A DNA stretch of 64,000 nt from Pseudemcibacter aquimaris (GCF_028869115.1 NZ_CP079800.1:372001-436000); one strand, 5' to 3'; shown: positions 17,691-27,298, counted from the first letter of the stretch. Notes: generated by a model from the sequence alone, not told the origin. Numbers and translations are program-made.

Positions 17691-18050
17691 ATGGCATATG
17701 ATCAAGAAAATATTTTTGCAAAAATTCTGCGCGGTGAAATTCCAAATGCAACCGTTTACGAAGATGAATATGCCCTTGCGTTTAAAGATATTAATCCGCA
17801 AGCGCCGGTTCATGTGCTTGTCATCCCTAAGGGTGAATATGTCAGCATGGCAGATTTTAGTGCCAATGCCCCTGCGGAACTGGTTACGGGTTTCATTCGC
17901 GCAGTTGGTGAAACCGCAAGACAATTGGGTCTAGAAGAAGGCGGTTACCGCCTAATCGCAAATACAGGTGCGAACGCCCATCAGGAAGTACCGCACCTGC
18001 ATTATCATATTTTAAGTGGAAGACCGCTTGGCCCGATGCTTAGCCGTTAA
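17691..18050 (+). CDS. HIT-domain purine nucleoside phosphoramidase (HinT-like)
   Basis: The start is the ATG at 17691, 1 nt after hisE, giving 119 aa. The histidine triad is intact: VPHLHYHILSGRPLG near residue 100 (HxHxHxx). The upstream nucleotide-binding segment DINPQAPVHVLVIPK is also present. HinT-type enzymes hydrolyse AMP-N bonds, such as lysyl- or aminoacyl-AMP leaks. Attachment to the his genes is common in alphaproteobacteria. It converges on the PfkB kinase gene with a 4-nt overlap. Confidence 0.95.
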   Translation: MAYDQENIFAKILRGEIPNATVYEDEYALAFKDINPQAPVHVLVIPKGEYVSMADFSANAPAELVTGFIRAVGETARQLGLEEGGYRLIANTGANAHQEVPHLHYHILSGRPLGPMLSR

Positions 18051-19027
18051 GCATTTTCAGCAATAAATCTTTTTAGATCAATATCCGGTCGTGCACCCAT
18101 ATGGGTGATCACTTCGCTTGCGACAAGATTACCGAGCGCACCACATTCACCAAGAGATTTCCCCTTCGTCAATCCGTATAGGAAACCGGCAGCAAAGTTA
18201 TCGCCAGCGCCCGTTGTGTCCACAAGGCGGGCCGCGTTTCGTCCTTGGATATGACCAACACCGTTGCTGTCTGTTACGATGCAACCTTTGGCGCTGCATG
18301 TAATCACACCAATTTCGACATCTTCTTGTAATTTTGCGGCGGCCTCAGCCAGATCATCTGTGCCATAAAGGATTTTAATTTCTTCTTCGTTGCCGAAAAG
18401 AATATCAACATCATTTTTCACAAGCTCTACAAACTCTGCATGATGACGATCAACGCAGAAACTGTCAGAAAGGCTAAGTGCCACTTTGTTGCCGGCGTCA
18501 TGTGCGATTTTAATGGCTTTTCTGAAAGCTTTTTTCGCTTCTTCCGGATCCCAAAGATATCCTTCCAGATAGATGATTTTTGATTGTTTCACCATGTCTT
18601 CGTCAATGTCATCTTCGGTTAGGTTCACACAAGCACCAAGGTAAGTGCACATGGTACGTTCCGCATCTGGTGTCACCAAAACAAGACTGTGTGCAGTTGA
18701 TGGCCCGTCCATTGATGGGGCACTATTAAATGTTGTGCCAATCGCTTTAAGGTCATGTTTGAAAACGGCACCAAGCTGATCACGTTTCACCTTACCGATA
18801 AAGGCTGTATCGCATCCAAGGGACGCTAAGCTGGCAATGGTATTTGCCGCAGAACCACCTGAACATTCAATACATTGACCAAGCTTTTTATAAATCGAAT
18901 TTGACCTAACCTCGTCAACCAGTTGCATGCTTCCTTTTGGAACATCAATTTCGGATAATTTATCATCATCAACATGTGTCAGGATATCTACGATGGCATT
19001 CCCAATGCCAAGAACATCATACTTCAT
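18047..19027 (-). CDS. PfkB-family sugar/nucleoside kinase (adenosine kinase-like)
   Basis: A 326-aa ribokinase-fold enzyme. N-terminal LGIGNAIVDILTHVD and the substrate-lid motif CSGGSAANTIASLASLG (near residue 58) match adenosine kinase-like members. The C-terminal signature DTTGAGDNFAAGFLYGL contains the catalytic Asp (near 272) and the anion hole. Substrate is probably a nucleoside, such as adenosine, or a sugar, but this is not provable from sequence. It is monocistronic, with convergent overlap with the HIT gene. Confidence 0.88.
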   Translation of the reverse strand: MKYDVLGIGNAIVDILTHVDDDKLSEIDVPKGSMQLVDEVRSNSIYKKLGQCIECSGGSAANTIASLASLGCDTAFIGKVKRDQLGAVFKHDLKAIGTTFNSAPSMDGPSTAHSLVLVTPDAERTMCTYLGACVNLTEDDIDEDMVKQSKIIYLEGYLWDPEEAKKAFRKAIKIAHDAGNKVALSLSDSFCVDRHHAEFVELVKNDVDILFGNEEEIKILYGTDDLAEAAAKLQEDVEIGVITCSAKGCIVTDSNGVGHIQGRNAARLVDTTGAGDNFAAGFLYGLTKGKSLGECGALGNLVASEVITHMGARPDIDLKRFIAENA

Positions 19028-19178
19028 TGCCTTATTTTTTCCTTCATTAGAATATAGATAGGCATATTAATAAAAGTTTATCAACGAAAGGTAAACTTTT
19101 GATATGTACTTGCTTTTTTATTTGAAAATACCATATTCTTTTTTAAGGGATTTTGGGAAATAGTCAGGATTGATATTC

Positions 19179-19883
19179 GTGAAGCCATTACTCACGGCAC
19201 TTGAACGTACAGGACAACAAATTTTTGACCGTCCTTTTATGAAAGTTTTCCTATTGGGGTTACTCACCACAATTGGTGCCATCATTATTTCCTATCTGGG
19301 CGCCAATGAAATCATGAAAAATGTGCCGGGCTATCAATCAGACTGGCAATGGTGGGAAGATTTCATTAACTGGATCATGGGATATGTGGTTGATGTTGCG
19401 TTTTTCGTCATTCTGTTCTTTTTCTTTGCGCCCATATCCACCGTTTTTATTTCCATCTATCTGGATGATATTATTGATTGCGTCGAAGATCGTTTTTATC
19501 CAGATCATAAGGCTGGTAAAAGACTTGGGGTAGGGCATTTGGCTTTCCTCGCGACAAGGCTTTTATTTTACATTGTGATCCTTAATATTCTGGTGATCCC
19601 GCTTTATATTTTCTTTTTCTGGGTGCCGTTTTTCCCGTTAATTGTTTTCTATTTCTTAAATAGTTATTTACTGGGATGGGGTTATTATGAAATGGTCGCG
19701 GTCAGGCATTTAGGCATTAAAGAAGCCGGCGTTCATAGAAAATCAATACGTGGTGTGATATTAACGGCTGGACTAGTGATGACCATTTTGTTTATGGTGC
19801 CGATCGTGCAACTTGTAGTGCCGATACTTGGTGCCGCAATGATGTGTCATTTGTTTCATTTAAGCAGGTATAATTATATATGA
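19179..19883 (+). CDS. EI24 domain (CysZ-like) integral membrane protein
   Basis: I start at the GTG at 19179 because AGGA lies 9 nt upstream; an in-frame TTG at 19170 is too close to it. The 234-aa protein has about five or six hydrophobic segments and the family pattern KVFLLGLLTTIG, then FINWIMGYVVDVAFFVILFF and FYFLNSYLLGWGYYEMVAVRH. EI24/CysZ proteins include sulfate permeases, but most alphaproteobacterial members have no proven substrate. It overlaps the following lipoprotein gene by 4 nt. Confidence 0.75.
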   Translation: MKPLLTALERTGQQIFDRPFMKVFLLGLLTTIGAIIISYLGANEIMKNVPGYQSDWQWWEDFINWIMGYVVDVAFFVILFFFFAPISTVFISIYLDDIIDCVEDRFYPDHKAGKRLGVGHLAFLATRLLFYIVILNILVIPLYIFFFWVPFFPLIVFYFLNSYLLGWGYYEMVAVRHLGIKEAGVHRKSIRGVILTAGLVMTILFMVPIVQLVVPILGAAMMCHLFHLSRYNYI

Positions 19884-20281
19884 GACTGATATTCATTTCC
19901 TTAAGTTTGTTGCTTTTAGCAGCATGTACACCAAAGACGGAAGTTGTGGAAACGGCGCCGCCCGCGCCGGAAGCCGCACCAGAACCAGTGGTTGCCGCCG
20001 CACCAAAACCGGCAGAGCCTCGTTTTAGAATGGATACGATATTGGGACTTGAAACGGGAACTGTTGAACAAATCCTTGGTGTGCCGTCGTTAAGACGTGT
20101 GGAAAAGGATGCGGAAGTCTGGCTTTATGATAATCAGTTCTGCAATGCCCATGTTTATTTCTATGAAAATGACAATAGTGATCTTCATGTAGAATTTATT
20201 GAAACCAGCGAAGAAAAGAACTTAGCCGAGCTAGAAGGGCAGCACGCTGATTTCTGTATTTCAACTTTTCTACAGGATTAA
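19880..20281 (+). CDS. Putative lipoprotein, BamE/SmpA-like fold possible
   Basis: 133 aa with a lipoprotein signal peptide ending in the lipobox LLAAC at about residues 12-16. A Pro/Ala-rich linker (about 20-50) precedes a small domain: GLETGTVEQILGVPSLRRVEKDAEVWLYD. A conserved Gly-Thr-x-x-x-x-x-x-Gly-x-P turn followed by a tryptophan strand resembles BamE/SmpA-type domains, but I would not name it. Translationally coupled to the EI24 gene (ATGA overlap). Overlaps the convergent nth gene end by 4 nt. Confidence 0.7.
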   Translation: MRLIFISLSLLLLAACTPKTEVVETAPPAPEAAPEPVVAAAPKPAEPRFRMDTILGLETGTVEQILGVPSLRRVEKDAEVWLYDNQFCNAHVYFYENDNSDLHVEFIETSEEKNLAELEGQHADFCISTFLQD

Positions 20282-20919
20282 TCTTTTAAGACTGTTTTAT
20301 CCTTGAATGTACATAAATCCTCAACCGGGCAGGTTGGGCAACTTGGTGTGCGCGCTTTACAGATATAGCGACCATGCAAAATCAGCCAATGATGGGCATG
20401 TCTTGCGAATTCTTTGGGTATTTTTTTCTCTAACTTTAATTCAACAGCAAGTGGGGTTTTACCGGGTGCCATTTTGGTGCGGTTTGAAACGCGGAACAGA
20501 TGGGTATCAACGGCAATCGTGGGATGGCCAAAGGCGATATTAAGCACGACATTTGCCGTTTTTCTTCCAACACCCGGAAGACGTTCAAGTTCTTTACGGT
20601 CTTCTGGAACAACACCATCATATTCATCCACAAGCATTTGAGCAGCTTTGATTACATTCTTGGCTTTGGTGTTAAAAAGGCCGATTGTTTTAATATATTC
20701 TTTTAATTTTTCCTCACCAAGATCCAGCATTTCTTGTGGTGTGGAAATAACCTTGAATAAATCCTTGGTTGCTTTGTTAACGCCGACGTCGGTTGCTTGC
20801 GCAGAAAGTGCCACGGCCACCAGTAACGTATAAGGGTTCGTGTAATCCAATTCACCCTGTGGTTCCGGGTCGCGTTCTTCTAATCTACGGAAAAATTCGT
20901 GGATGTCGGCTTTTTTCAT
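20278..20919 (-). CDS. nth: Endonuclease III (DNA glycosylase/AP lyase)
   Basis: Base-excision repair enzyme removing oxidised pyrimidines. 213 aa. The helix-hairpin-helix ERLPGVGRKTANVVLN holds the catalytic Lys, and VDTHLFRVSNR the catalytic Asp. Four cysteines with spacing CX6CX2CX5C at the C-terminus ligate the [4Fe-4S] cluster. It is divergent from the DUF2244 gene, a neighbour pair common in alphaproteobacteria. Confidence 0.97.
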   Translation of the reverse strand: MKKADIHEFFRRLEERDPEPQGELDYTNPYTLLVAVALSAQATDVGVNKATKDLFKVISTPQEMLDLGEEKLKEYIKTIGLFNTKAKNVIKAAQMLVDEYDGVVPEDRKELERLPGVGRKTANVVLNIAFGHPTIAVDTHLFRVSNRTKMAPGKTPLAVELKLEKKIPKEFARHAHHWLILHGRYICKARTPSCPTCPVEDLCTFKDKTVLKD

Positions 20920-21020
20920 GATGGTTCCTTTTTTGGAAACTTTACTGAAGCCGCAATAAAAAAGAAAGTGGCAATAAATATCATCTTCAAATTAATTCAC
21001 TGTGGGTGTAGTGTGTCCTT

Positions 21021-21518
21021 ATGGCTGATAATGAAAAAATATGGTTTGAAGAAATTCTGTTCCCGCAAAGATCGCTTGGGAAAACTGGCTTTCGTATTCT
21101 AATGACCATAATTTTTGTTTTAAGTGCGGCCATTGGCATCATGTTTTACACCCTTGGTGCATGGCCAGTAACGGGTTTCTTCGGGCTTGATGCGCTACTC
21201 ATATATTGGGCGTTTCAAATTCATTATGAACACGGAAAAGCATCGGAAATTATCAAGCTAACGGGCGAAAAACTGACGATAACCCGCATTGACCACAAAG
21301 GCAAAAGACAGGAATTTGAATATAATTCATATTGGGTGAATGTTTCGATGGTCCGTCCGCCGAATGTGCCGAAAAATATTGGTGAAACCTATATTCAGGC
21401 ACGTTCACATGGCAAGGGTACATTCTTTGGCACTTATTTGACACAAGAAAAAAGAATTGAGCTGATGATGTCCTTGAAACAAGCACTGACCGAATGTAAA
21501 CAGTATCGGCCCGCGTGA
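21021..21518 (+). CDS. DUF2244 family membrane protein
   Basis: 165 aa with two close transmembrane helices (about 25-50 and 52-72) followed by a soluble beta-rich domain. Phrases such as WPVTGFFGLDALLIYWAF and the cytoplasmic GTFFGTYLTQEKR fit the DUF2244 family, often encoded near nth and respiratory oxidase genes. Function unknown. It is followed 16 nt later by another small membrane protein in the same direction. Confidence 0.8.
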   Translation: MADNEKIWFEEILFPQRSLGKTGFRILMTIIFVLSAAIGIMFYTLGAWPVTGFFGLDALLIYWAFQIHYEHGKASEIIKLTGEKLTITRIDHKGKRQEFEYNSYWVNVSMVRPPNVPKNIGETYIQARSHGKGTFFGTYLTQEKRIELMMSLKQALTECKQYRPA

Positions 21519-21534
21519 ATCATAGGATTATTTG

Positions 21535-21834
21535 ATGTTACTTGTTTTTATCGCCATATTTATTTCCCTTTCAGTTATCATTAAGACCTATAAGCGCATC
21601 GATAACGATGTGATTACACAGCGGGACGTATTAATTGCGTGTGGATTTGCGGCGATTTCGATCTTTTGCTTAACCTTGCGGGTGACGTATTTTGCACTAC
21701 CGGATGAAGGAATGGTGTCAATAGAATATCTGAATTACCGAAGATATCTGATCTGGGGATTTTTGCTTTTTATGGGCTATATATTGCGCGCCATCGTTTT
21801 TGGCACAGTATATCTATACAGGCGTAAAAATTAA
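21535..21834 (+). CDS. Small membrane protein, unknown function
   Basis: 99 aa from the ATG at 21535 (ATAGGAT just upstream), with three hydrophobic segments (about 1-15, 30-46, 70-92) and a Lys/Arg-rich end YLYRRKN. No family recognised. Probably co-transcribed with the DUF2244 gene. Its end overlaps the convergent ccoS by 4 nt. Confidence 0.6.
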   Translation: MLLVFIAIFISLSVIIKTYKRIDNDVITQRDVLIACGFAAISIFCLTLRVTYFALPDEGMVSIEYLNYRRYLIWGFLLFMGYILRAIVFGTVYLYRRKN

Positions 21835-22013
21835 TTTTGCTCTTCCGCTTTTTTACGCTGTTCTTCCGCCATATCATCTTCTTCGAATAACGCGCGGTAA
21901 GTCGCACCATCAAGATCTTCGTATTGATTACTTTTTAAGGACCATAAAAACCCTGCAAGCCCAGCGAGGCCCAATAATAACGCAGCAGGTATCAGGTAAA
22001 TTAATCCTTCCAT
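21831..22013 (-). CDS. ccoS: cbb3-type oxidase assembly protein CcoS
   Basis: 60 aa: a single transmembrane helix (LIYLIPAALLLGLAGLAGFLW) followed by the typical SLKSNQYEDLDGATYRALFEEDD cytoplasmic tail. CcoS is needed to insert heme and copper into the cbb3 core subunit. Last gene of ccoGHIS, 3 nt after ccoI. Confidence 0.92.
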   Translation of the reverse strand: MEGLIYLIPAALLLGLAGLAGFLWSLKSNQYEDLDGATYRALFEEDDMAEEQRKKAEEQN

Positions 22014-22016
22014 GGA

Positions 22017-24203
22017 TTATGCTTCCTTACTTTCAAATAATTTCTCAAAATTTAGCCTTAATGCATTGGCTGTTACCACAACCGATGAACCGGACATGGC
22101 AAGTGCCGCAATAAGTGGCGTTAACATGCCCGCGGCCGCAAATGGCACAGCAATAATGTTATAAATAGCGGCGAGCGCAAAATTGATAAACACCAGACGG
22201 CGGCTTCTGACGGAAACCTGATAGGCACGAACGACACTGTCTAATTTTTGTGACTGGAATATGAAATCGGCCGCGTTCTGACTTACTTCGGCGGCATTGG
22301 ACGGTGATATGGACACATCTGCGGCACTTAGGGCAGGGGCATCGTTAATACCGTCACCAACCATTAGTACTTTTTCGCCGTTTGATTTCATCCGTTCAAT
22401 GATTTCAATTTTTTCTTGAGGTTTGCAGGCGAATTTATAACGTGAAATACCGAGTTCTTCTGCGGCTTCAACCACCACATCTTCGCGGTCACCGGATAGA
22501 AGAACGACTTTCATATTTTCGTTTTGGAACCACTTCACCACATCACCGGCATCACGGCGCATACGGTCTCTAAAGCAGAAAAGTACCGCTTTGGCGCCTT
22601 CCGCTTTTAACCACAGTTCGCTATAGCGGTTATTCGGGAAATAGCTTTGTGGGATGCCGCACCAGTCACGGTTTCCAAGTCTGACTTCAACGCCATTAAT
22701 TTCGGCTTTAATACCCATGCCTGGTTCCTCATGAATTTCACTGTCTGTGGCGATGGTCGGAATATCGCGGTCATGACAGGCAACAATCAGCGCACGGCAT
22801 AATGGGTGGCTTGATGTTTTGGCAAGCTTAGCCGCAAGCTCAAGATTAAACGCGCTGACATTTTCATCATCCGCATTGGCAAGTTCCGGTTGGCCTAATG
22901 TTAAGGTTCCTGTTTTATCAAAAACGACGGTGCTAATTTCAGCCATTCTTTCCATGCCGTCTGCGGCTTTCACCAGCACGCCGGACCTGAATAGCTTACT
23001 GGATGCAACGACCTGTACCACCGGCACAGCAAGGCCAAGCGCACATGGGCATGTGATAATCAGAACGGCGATAGCTGTGATTAATGATTGTTCCCAGCCA
23101 ACAGTGGAAAAGAAAAACCAACCAATGAATGTTAAGGCCGCCAGCGCATGAACCAGTGGTGCATAAATGCTTGCGGCACGGTCCGCGAGCCTTACGTATT
23201 TGGCGCGCCCCTGTTCGGCCGTTTCCATTAATTCGATAATCTCATCAAGAAGGGTATTGCCTGTTGTTGACGTGATTTTGATATTCAGATTGCCGTTGAT
23301 GTTAATGGTGCCTGCAAATACTTCCGTATCTTTTTCAGCTTTCACGGGAACGGTTTCACCAGTCACAAGACTGGTATCAATGTCCGATGTACCGGATACA
23401 ACAATACCATCGGCTGGTATGCGGCCGCCGGGAATAACCTGGATCACTTGATTTGGCACAAGCATTTCTGTTGCTACATCTTCTGTACTGCCATCTTCAT
23501 GCAGTAGTGTCGCCTTGGATACTTTATAGCTCATCAAATTATGGGCAACGCTTCTTGCATGATTTCGCATTTTCTGATCCAGAAAACGACCGATCAGCAA
23601 GAAAAATAAAAGCATCACTGCGGCGTCATAATATGTTTCTTCTGAGTGCAGGTATGTTTGAAATAACGACATGCCACAGGCAAGAATAACCGCGAGCGAA
23701 ATTGGAACATCCATATTAAGACGGCGCCCTTTAATGGCATTCCATGCGGAACTAAAAAACGGCATTCCGGCATATGTCGCCGCTGGTAGAACGATCATCG
23801 CAGACACCCAATGCATCAGGCTTCTGGTGCTTTCGTTCATTTCGCTGCCATCCCAAACGGCAACGGATAAAAGCATGACATTGGCCATGGCAAATCCGGC
23901 GACTGCCATTGCTTTCAAAAGACGGCTACTGGCCTTGTCACCTTCGGATTGGGAACTTGTGATTTTAAACGGAAAGGCTTTAAAGCCGATATCATCAAGC
24001 GCAGAGATCACCTCTTCAGAATGTTCAATATCATTGGCGACATTATCCTGCCATTCAACAGCAAGACGCTGCGTGCTCAAATTAACACGTGCGTTTTTGA
24101 TTTTCTTGTTTTCGCTAAGCGTGCCTTCGATCTCGCGGATGCATTTCGGGCAATGCAGTCCTTCGACAACAAAATGTTCAATTTTAAACATATCCTGCTG
24201 CAT
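22017..24203 (-). CDS. ccoI: cbb3-associated copper-exporting P1B-ATPase CcoI (FixI)
   Basis: 728 aa, inner-membrane copper pump that supplies Cu to the binuclear centre of cbb3 oxidase. N-terminal heavy-metal domain with LHCPKCI (CxxC near residue 18). There are eight predicted helices with the ion-channel motif TCPCALGLAVP. The phosphorylation site is DKTGTLTLG and the hinge GDGINDAPAL. Located between ccoH and ccoS, which separates it from housekeeping CopA exporters. Confidence 0.96.
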   Translation of the reverse strand: MQQDMFKIEHFVVEGLHCPKCIREIEGTLSENKKIKNARVNLSTQRLAVEWQDNVANDIEHSEEVISALDDIGFKAFPFKITSSQSEGDKASSRLLKAMAVAGFAMANVMLLSVAVWDGSEMNESTRSLMHWVSAMIVLPAATYAGMPFFSSAWNAIKGRRLNMDVPISLAVILACGMSLFQTYLHSEETYYDAAVMLLFFLLIGRFLDQKMRNHARSVAHNLMSYKVSKATLLHEDGSTEDVATEMLVPNQVIQVIPGGRIPADGIVVSGTSDIDTSLVTGETVPVKAEKDTEVFAGTININGNLNIKITSTTGNTLLDEIIELMETAEQGRAKYVRLADRAASIYAPLVHALAALTFIGWFFFSTVGWEQSLITAIAVLIITCPCALGLAVPVVQVVASSKLFRSGVLVKAADGMERMAEISTVVFDKTGTLTLGQPELANADDENVSAFNLELAAKLAKTSSHPLCRALIVACHDRDIPTIATDSEIHEEPGMGIKAEINGVEVRLGNRDWCGIPQSYFPNNRYSELWLKAEGAKAVLFCFRDRMRRDAGDVVKWFQNENMKVVLLSGDREDVVVEAAEELGISRYKFACKPQEKIEIIERMKSNGEKVLMVGDGINDAPALSAADVSISPSNAAEVSQNAADFIFQSQKLDSVVRAYQVSVRSRRLVFINFALAAIYNIIAVPFAAAGMLTPLIAALAMSGSSVVVTANALRLNFEKLFESKEA

Positions 24204-24212
24204 GTGATGTCC

Positions 24213-24698
24213 TTATTTAACCAGAATCCAATCTTTCATCTTATAAATAAGGGTATTCTGGGAATTCACAACCACTAAAACATTCCATTGGCCAGGAAGC
24301 GGCAAATCAACGGGTGCGCCGTAAAGGCCATTACCCATTGGGGCAAGGGTTACTTCCTGATCGTGGCCCTCAACAACGGCACGAATAAAAGTTGCTTTTA
24401 CCTCTGATGGTGCAATGGCACTTTCCGGATAATCAATCTTTACTTCAAAACGCCCTGTTTGTGATTCGGGCTTGGTAACGATATCCATCGTCCAGCCCGA
24501 CGCATTTTGCGTGCGGGCATTTTCCAGTTCATCATTATAATTAAGCCCTTTTACATATGAATCTTCGGTTTCAAGACCGGTCCATGTGTTCAGGGCAAAA
24601 TAGGTCATAATGCCGTTCGCAGTGAAGACAACTAAGAAAAAGCCTACAAACCAGGCCAGAATGCGTTTCCCTGTATATGGTTTTGCTTGAGTGCTCAT
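24213..24698 (-). CDS. ccoH: FixH/CcoH family protein
   Basis: 161 aa with one N-terminal membrane helix (ILAWFVGFFLVVFTANGIMTYFA) and a periplasmic domain with the GWTMDI, GRFEVKI and LPLPGQWNVLV motifs of the FixH family. It helps assemble or stabilise cbb3 oxidase. Start overlaps the ccoG stop by 1 nt; 9 nt before ccoI. Confidence 0.92.
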   Translation of the reverse strand: MSTQAKPYTGKRILAWFVGFFLVVFTANGIMTYFALNTWTGLETEDSYVKGLNYNDELENARTQNASGWTMDIVTKPESQTGRFEVKIDYPESAIAPSEVKATFIRAVVEGHDQEVTLAPMGNGLYGAPVDLPLPGQWNVLVVVNSQNTLIYKMKDWILVK

Positions 24699-26197
24699 TA
24701 TCTTGGTCCTTTAAAGGTGGTGGATTGAATGTCTTCTGCACCACTTTCAAGTTCTTTAATCTTGAAGGTCACATCCATACTGCTATCAACAACATTAGTA
24801 ACAGGGGCAGAAACAAAAAACTTAAGCGATCTTAATTTATCACGTTCAACAGTGACGATCGGGTTTCCATTATCATCATACTCGTTAATGCCATCTGCGC
24901 GCAAATTGTAATTTTCAATGCCGCTAAAGGTGACGGAATATTTCTGGGTCGATGTTGATTTGTTCATAATCTTGATGGTGTAACCATTTCGTATATCACC
25001 AGACGAAAGCTGAACATATAATGGATTTCGGTCTCTTAAGATATTCACATCAAGCAGTGATCTGTTGAGTAACGCAAACAGCATGATGAAACCGACAACT
25101 GCCAAAATGATGCTGTAAATAATTGTGCGCGGTCTGATGATCCGAAATACATTTTCTTTACCTTCTTTGCGGCGTTCGAAATTTTTCAAACTATCATACG
25201 CGATCAGGCCTTCCGGGCGGCCGATTTTATTCATAATGCCGTTACAGGCATCAATACAAAGCGAACACTGGATACATTCAAGCTGCATTCCGTCACGAAT
25301 ATCAATACCCATTGGGCAGACAACAATACATTGGCGACATTGAACGCAGTCACCGCGCCCATCCCATGTTTCGTTTTTCTTATGTGGGCCGCGTGGTTCA
25401 CCACGGTCATGTCTATACATTACCGCAAGGGTTTCTTCATCCATCATCACGGCTTGGATACGCGGCCATGGGCACATATAAGTACAAACTTGTTCACGGG
25501 CTAGTCCACCAAACACATATGTAAATGTGGCCAGTAATCCCATCCATAAGTATGCATCAAAAGATGCAGTATTGGTCATCAATTGCATGAACAATGTCGG
25601 CGCATCCGCAAAATAGAAAATCCATGCGCCACCAGTCATAAGCGCAATGATAACCCACACTGTATGCTTCATGACACGTTTTCTAATTTTGTCGAATGTC
25701 CAAGGGGCTTTGTCTAATCTAAGGCGAGCATTTCTTTCGCCTTCGAAAAAGCGTTCAACAACAAGGAATAAATCTGTCCAGATTGTTTGCGGGCAGGAAT
25801 AACCACACCACATCCGTCCTGCGGTGGAAGTCACCAGGAAGAGGGCAATACCCCCCATAATCATTAGCCCCGTGACGTAATAAACTTCTTGTGGCCATAT
25901 TTCGATAAAGAAGAAATAAAATCGGCGGCCTACAATATCGATCAAGATAGCTTGATCCGGCATTCCTTCACCGCGGTCCCATCTGATCCATGGGGCAATA
26001 TAGTAAATACCAAGTGTGAATAGCATCATGAACCATTTGATGGTTCTAAACTTGCCTTTGGCGCGTTGTGGATGGATTTTCTTACGCGGTGCATAAAGAG
26101 AGCGTTCTTCCGCCTTGTTAACGGCTTCTACTTTTGCTCTTTTAATCTCACTTGCGTCAGCATTGGGAGTTTTGGCATTCATATCTTCATCTGCCAT
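24698..26197 (-). CDS. ccoG: cbb3 oxidase accessory Fe-S protein CcoG (FixG/RdxA)
   Basis: About 499 aa. I choose the ATG at 26197 because AGGG lies 9 nt upstream; the ATG at 26203 is only 3 nt from it. Several membrane helices and two ferredoxin-type clusters: CVQCRQCIVVCPMGIDIRDG and LECIQCSLCIDACN. GYSCPQTIW marks the NapH-like region. The C-terminal part is a FixG Ig-like domain. CcoG reduces Cu(II) to Cu(I) for oxidase maturation. It follows ccoP with a hairpin between. Confidence 0.96.
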   Translation of the reverse strand: MADEDMNAKTPNADASEIKRAKVEAVNKAEERSLYAPRKKIHPQRAKGKFRTIKWFMMLFTLGIYYIAPWIRWDRGEGMPDQAILIDIVGRRFYFFFIEIWPQEVYYVTGLMIMGGIALFLVTSTAGRMWCGYSCPQTIWTDLFLVVERFFEGERNARLRLDKAPWTFDKIRKRVMKHTVWVIIALMTGGAWIFYFADAPTLFMQLMTNTASFDAYLWMGLLATFTYVFGGLAREQVCTYMCPWPRIQAVMMDEETLAVMYRHDRGEPRGPHKKNETWDGRGDCVQCRQCIVVCPMGIDIRDGMQLECIQCSLCIDACNGIMNKIGRPEGLIAYDSLKNFERRKEGKENVFRIIRPRTIIYSIILAVVGFIMLFALLNRSLLDVNILRDRNPLYVQLSSGDIRNGYTIKIMNKSTSTQKYSVTFSGIENYNLRADGINEYDDNGNPIVTVERDKLRSLKFFVSAPVTNVVDSSMDVTFKIKELESGAEDIQSTTFKGPR

Positions 26198-26217
26198 GAT
26201 CATATACCCTGTTCTTT

Positions 26218-26262
26218 GTTTATCAGGGCCAGTATCCTCCCGTATACGGGCCCTGAATAAAC
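26218..26262 (-). terminator. Stem-loop between ccoP and ccoG
   Basis: GTTTATCAGGGCC (26218-26230) pairs with GGCCCTGAATAAAC (26249-26262), with one bulged A. No T-run follows on the minus strand, so partial termination or mRNA processing that lowers ccoGHIS relative to ccoNOQP is the likely role. Confidence 0.6.
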
Positions 26263-26279
26263 AACATTAATAAACTATG

Positions 26280-27146
26280 TTATTCACCGCCCCCGAGTGA
26301 ATGAACATAAATTGCAAGACTTTTGATGGTCGCATCATCAAGTCTTCCGTTCCAGGTCGGCATTACGCCGCCACGGCTATAGGAAACAATATCAACGATA
26401 CTGTCGCGGTCTGTGACGTAAAGAGTAATGGCATCGGTTAGGTTTGGTGCACCTAATTCTCTCATGCCTTTACCGTCTTCGCCGTGACACATGGCGCAGT
26501 TATCCACAAAGATTTGTTGTCCTTCTGCGCTGGACGCGATTGATCCGTTTGATAGGCTTTCCACATAAGTGGCCACTTCGTTAATTTCTGCTTTTGTAAG
26601 CAGTTCATCACGAAGATATGCTGGCATATCATTGAAACGGGTGTCATCATGAATACCGCGGATACCGTAATTGATGGTATATTCGATATCATCGAGTGTA
26701 CCACCCCAGATCCATTCATCGTCGTTAAGGTTAGGGTATCCAACAAAGCCTTGCGCCCCTGTACCGTGACATGGTGCACAGTTATCACCGAACGCAGCGC
26801 GTCCAGCTTCCATGGCAAATGTATTCAGGCTGCCATCATTTTTAATGTCTTCAATGGCCATTGTTGCCATTCTGTCTGAATACTGGCTTCTTTCCTGTTT
26901 AACTTGGGCCAATTCTTCATGAACACCATCGCGCAGTGTTTTACCGAAATAGCCCTTGTAATAATCGTTAATAAGCGGGATCGAAGGGTATAGGAACATA
27001 TAGATAACACCCCATATGACTGTTACATAAAATGTATATACCCACCATCTTGGCATTGGGTTATTCAGTTCCTTAATGCCGTCCCATTCATGTCCAGTGG
27101 TGTCAACGCCACTAATTTCATCAATTTCTTTTTTATCTTCTGACAT
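26280..27146 (-). CDS. ccoP: cbb3-type cytochrome c oxidase subunit III, diheme CcoP
   Basis: 288 aa. An N-terminal membrane helix (WWVYTFYVTVIWGVIYMFLYPS) is followed by two cytochrome c domains with CAPCHG (near residue 125) and CAMCHG (near 217). Downstream methionines (DMPAYL, MPTWNG) serve as axial ligands. It passes electrons from soluble cytochrome c towards CcoO/CcoN. Part of ccoNOQP, 2 nt after ccoQ. Confidence 0.97.
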   Translation of the reverse strand: MSEDKKEIDEISGVDTTGHEWDGIKELNNPMPRWWVYTFYVTVIWGVIYMFLYPSIPLINDYYKGYFGKTLRDGVHEELAQVKQERSQYSDRMATMAIEDIKNDGSLNTFAMEAGRAAFGDNCAPCHGTGAQGFVGYPNLNDDEWIWGGTLDDIEYTINYGIRGIHDDTRFNDMPAYLRDELLTKAEINEVATYVESLSNGSIASSAEGQQIFVDNCAMCHGEDGKGMRELGAPNLTDAITLYVTDRDSIVDIVSYSRGGVMPTWNGRLDDATIKSLAIYVHSLGGGE

Positions 27147-27148
27147 GA

Positions 27149-27298
27149 TTATTCCTCATCCAGCGGACTTTGCGCCGCCTTATTGAATTTATCTTTGTTG
27201 GATGGCCATAGGGCATAACCAACCGCGATCACAAACATGCTCATCAGGAACACCAGTCCCCAGCTTTGAGCAAAACTTGATACGTCTTGATATGACAT
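27149..27298 (-). CDS. ccoQ: cbb3-type oxidase small subunit CcoQ
   Basis: A 49-aa protein translated from the reverse strand, starting MSYQDVSSFAQSW, with one membrane helix (GLVFLMSMFVIAVGYALW) and a charged end KFNKAAQSPLDEE. Size, order and topology are those of CcoQ/FixQ, which stabilises the CcoP-containing complex. The Shine-Dalgarno AGGAGG is perfect. Between ccoO and ccoP. Confidence 0.93.
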   Translation of the reverse strand: MSYQDVSSFAQSWGLVFLMSMFVIAVGYALWPSNKDKFNKAAQSPLDEE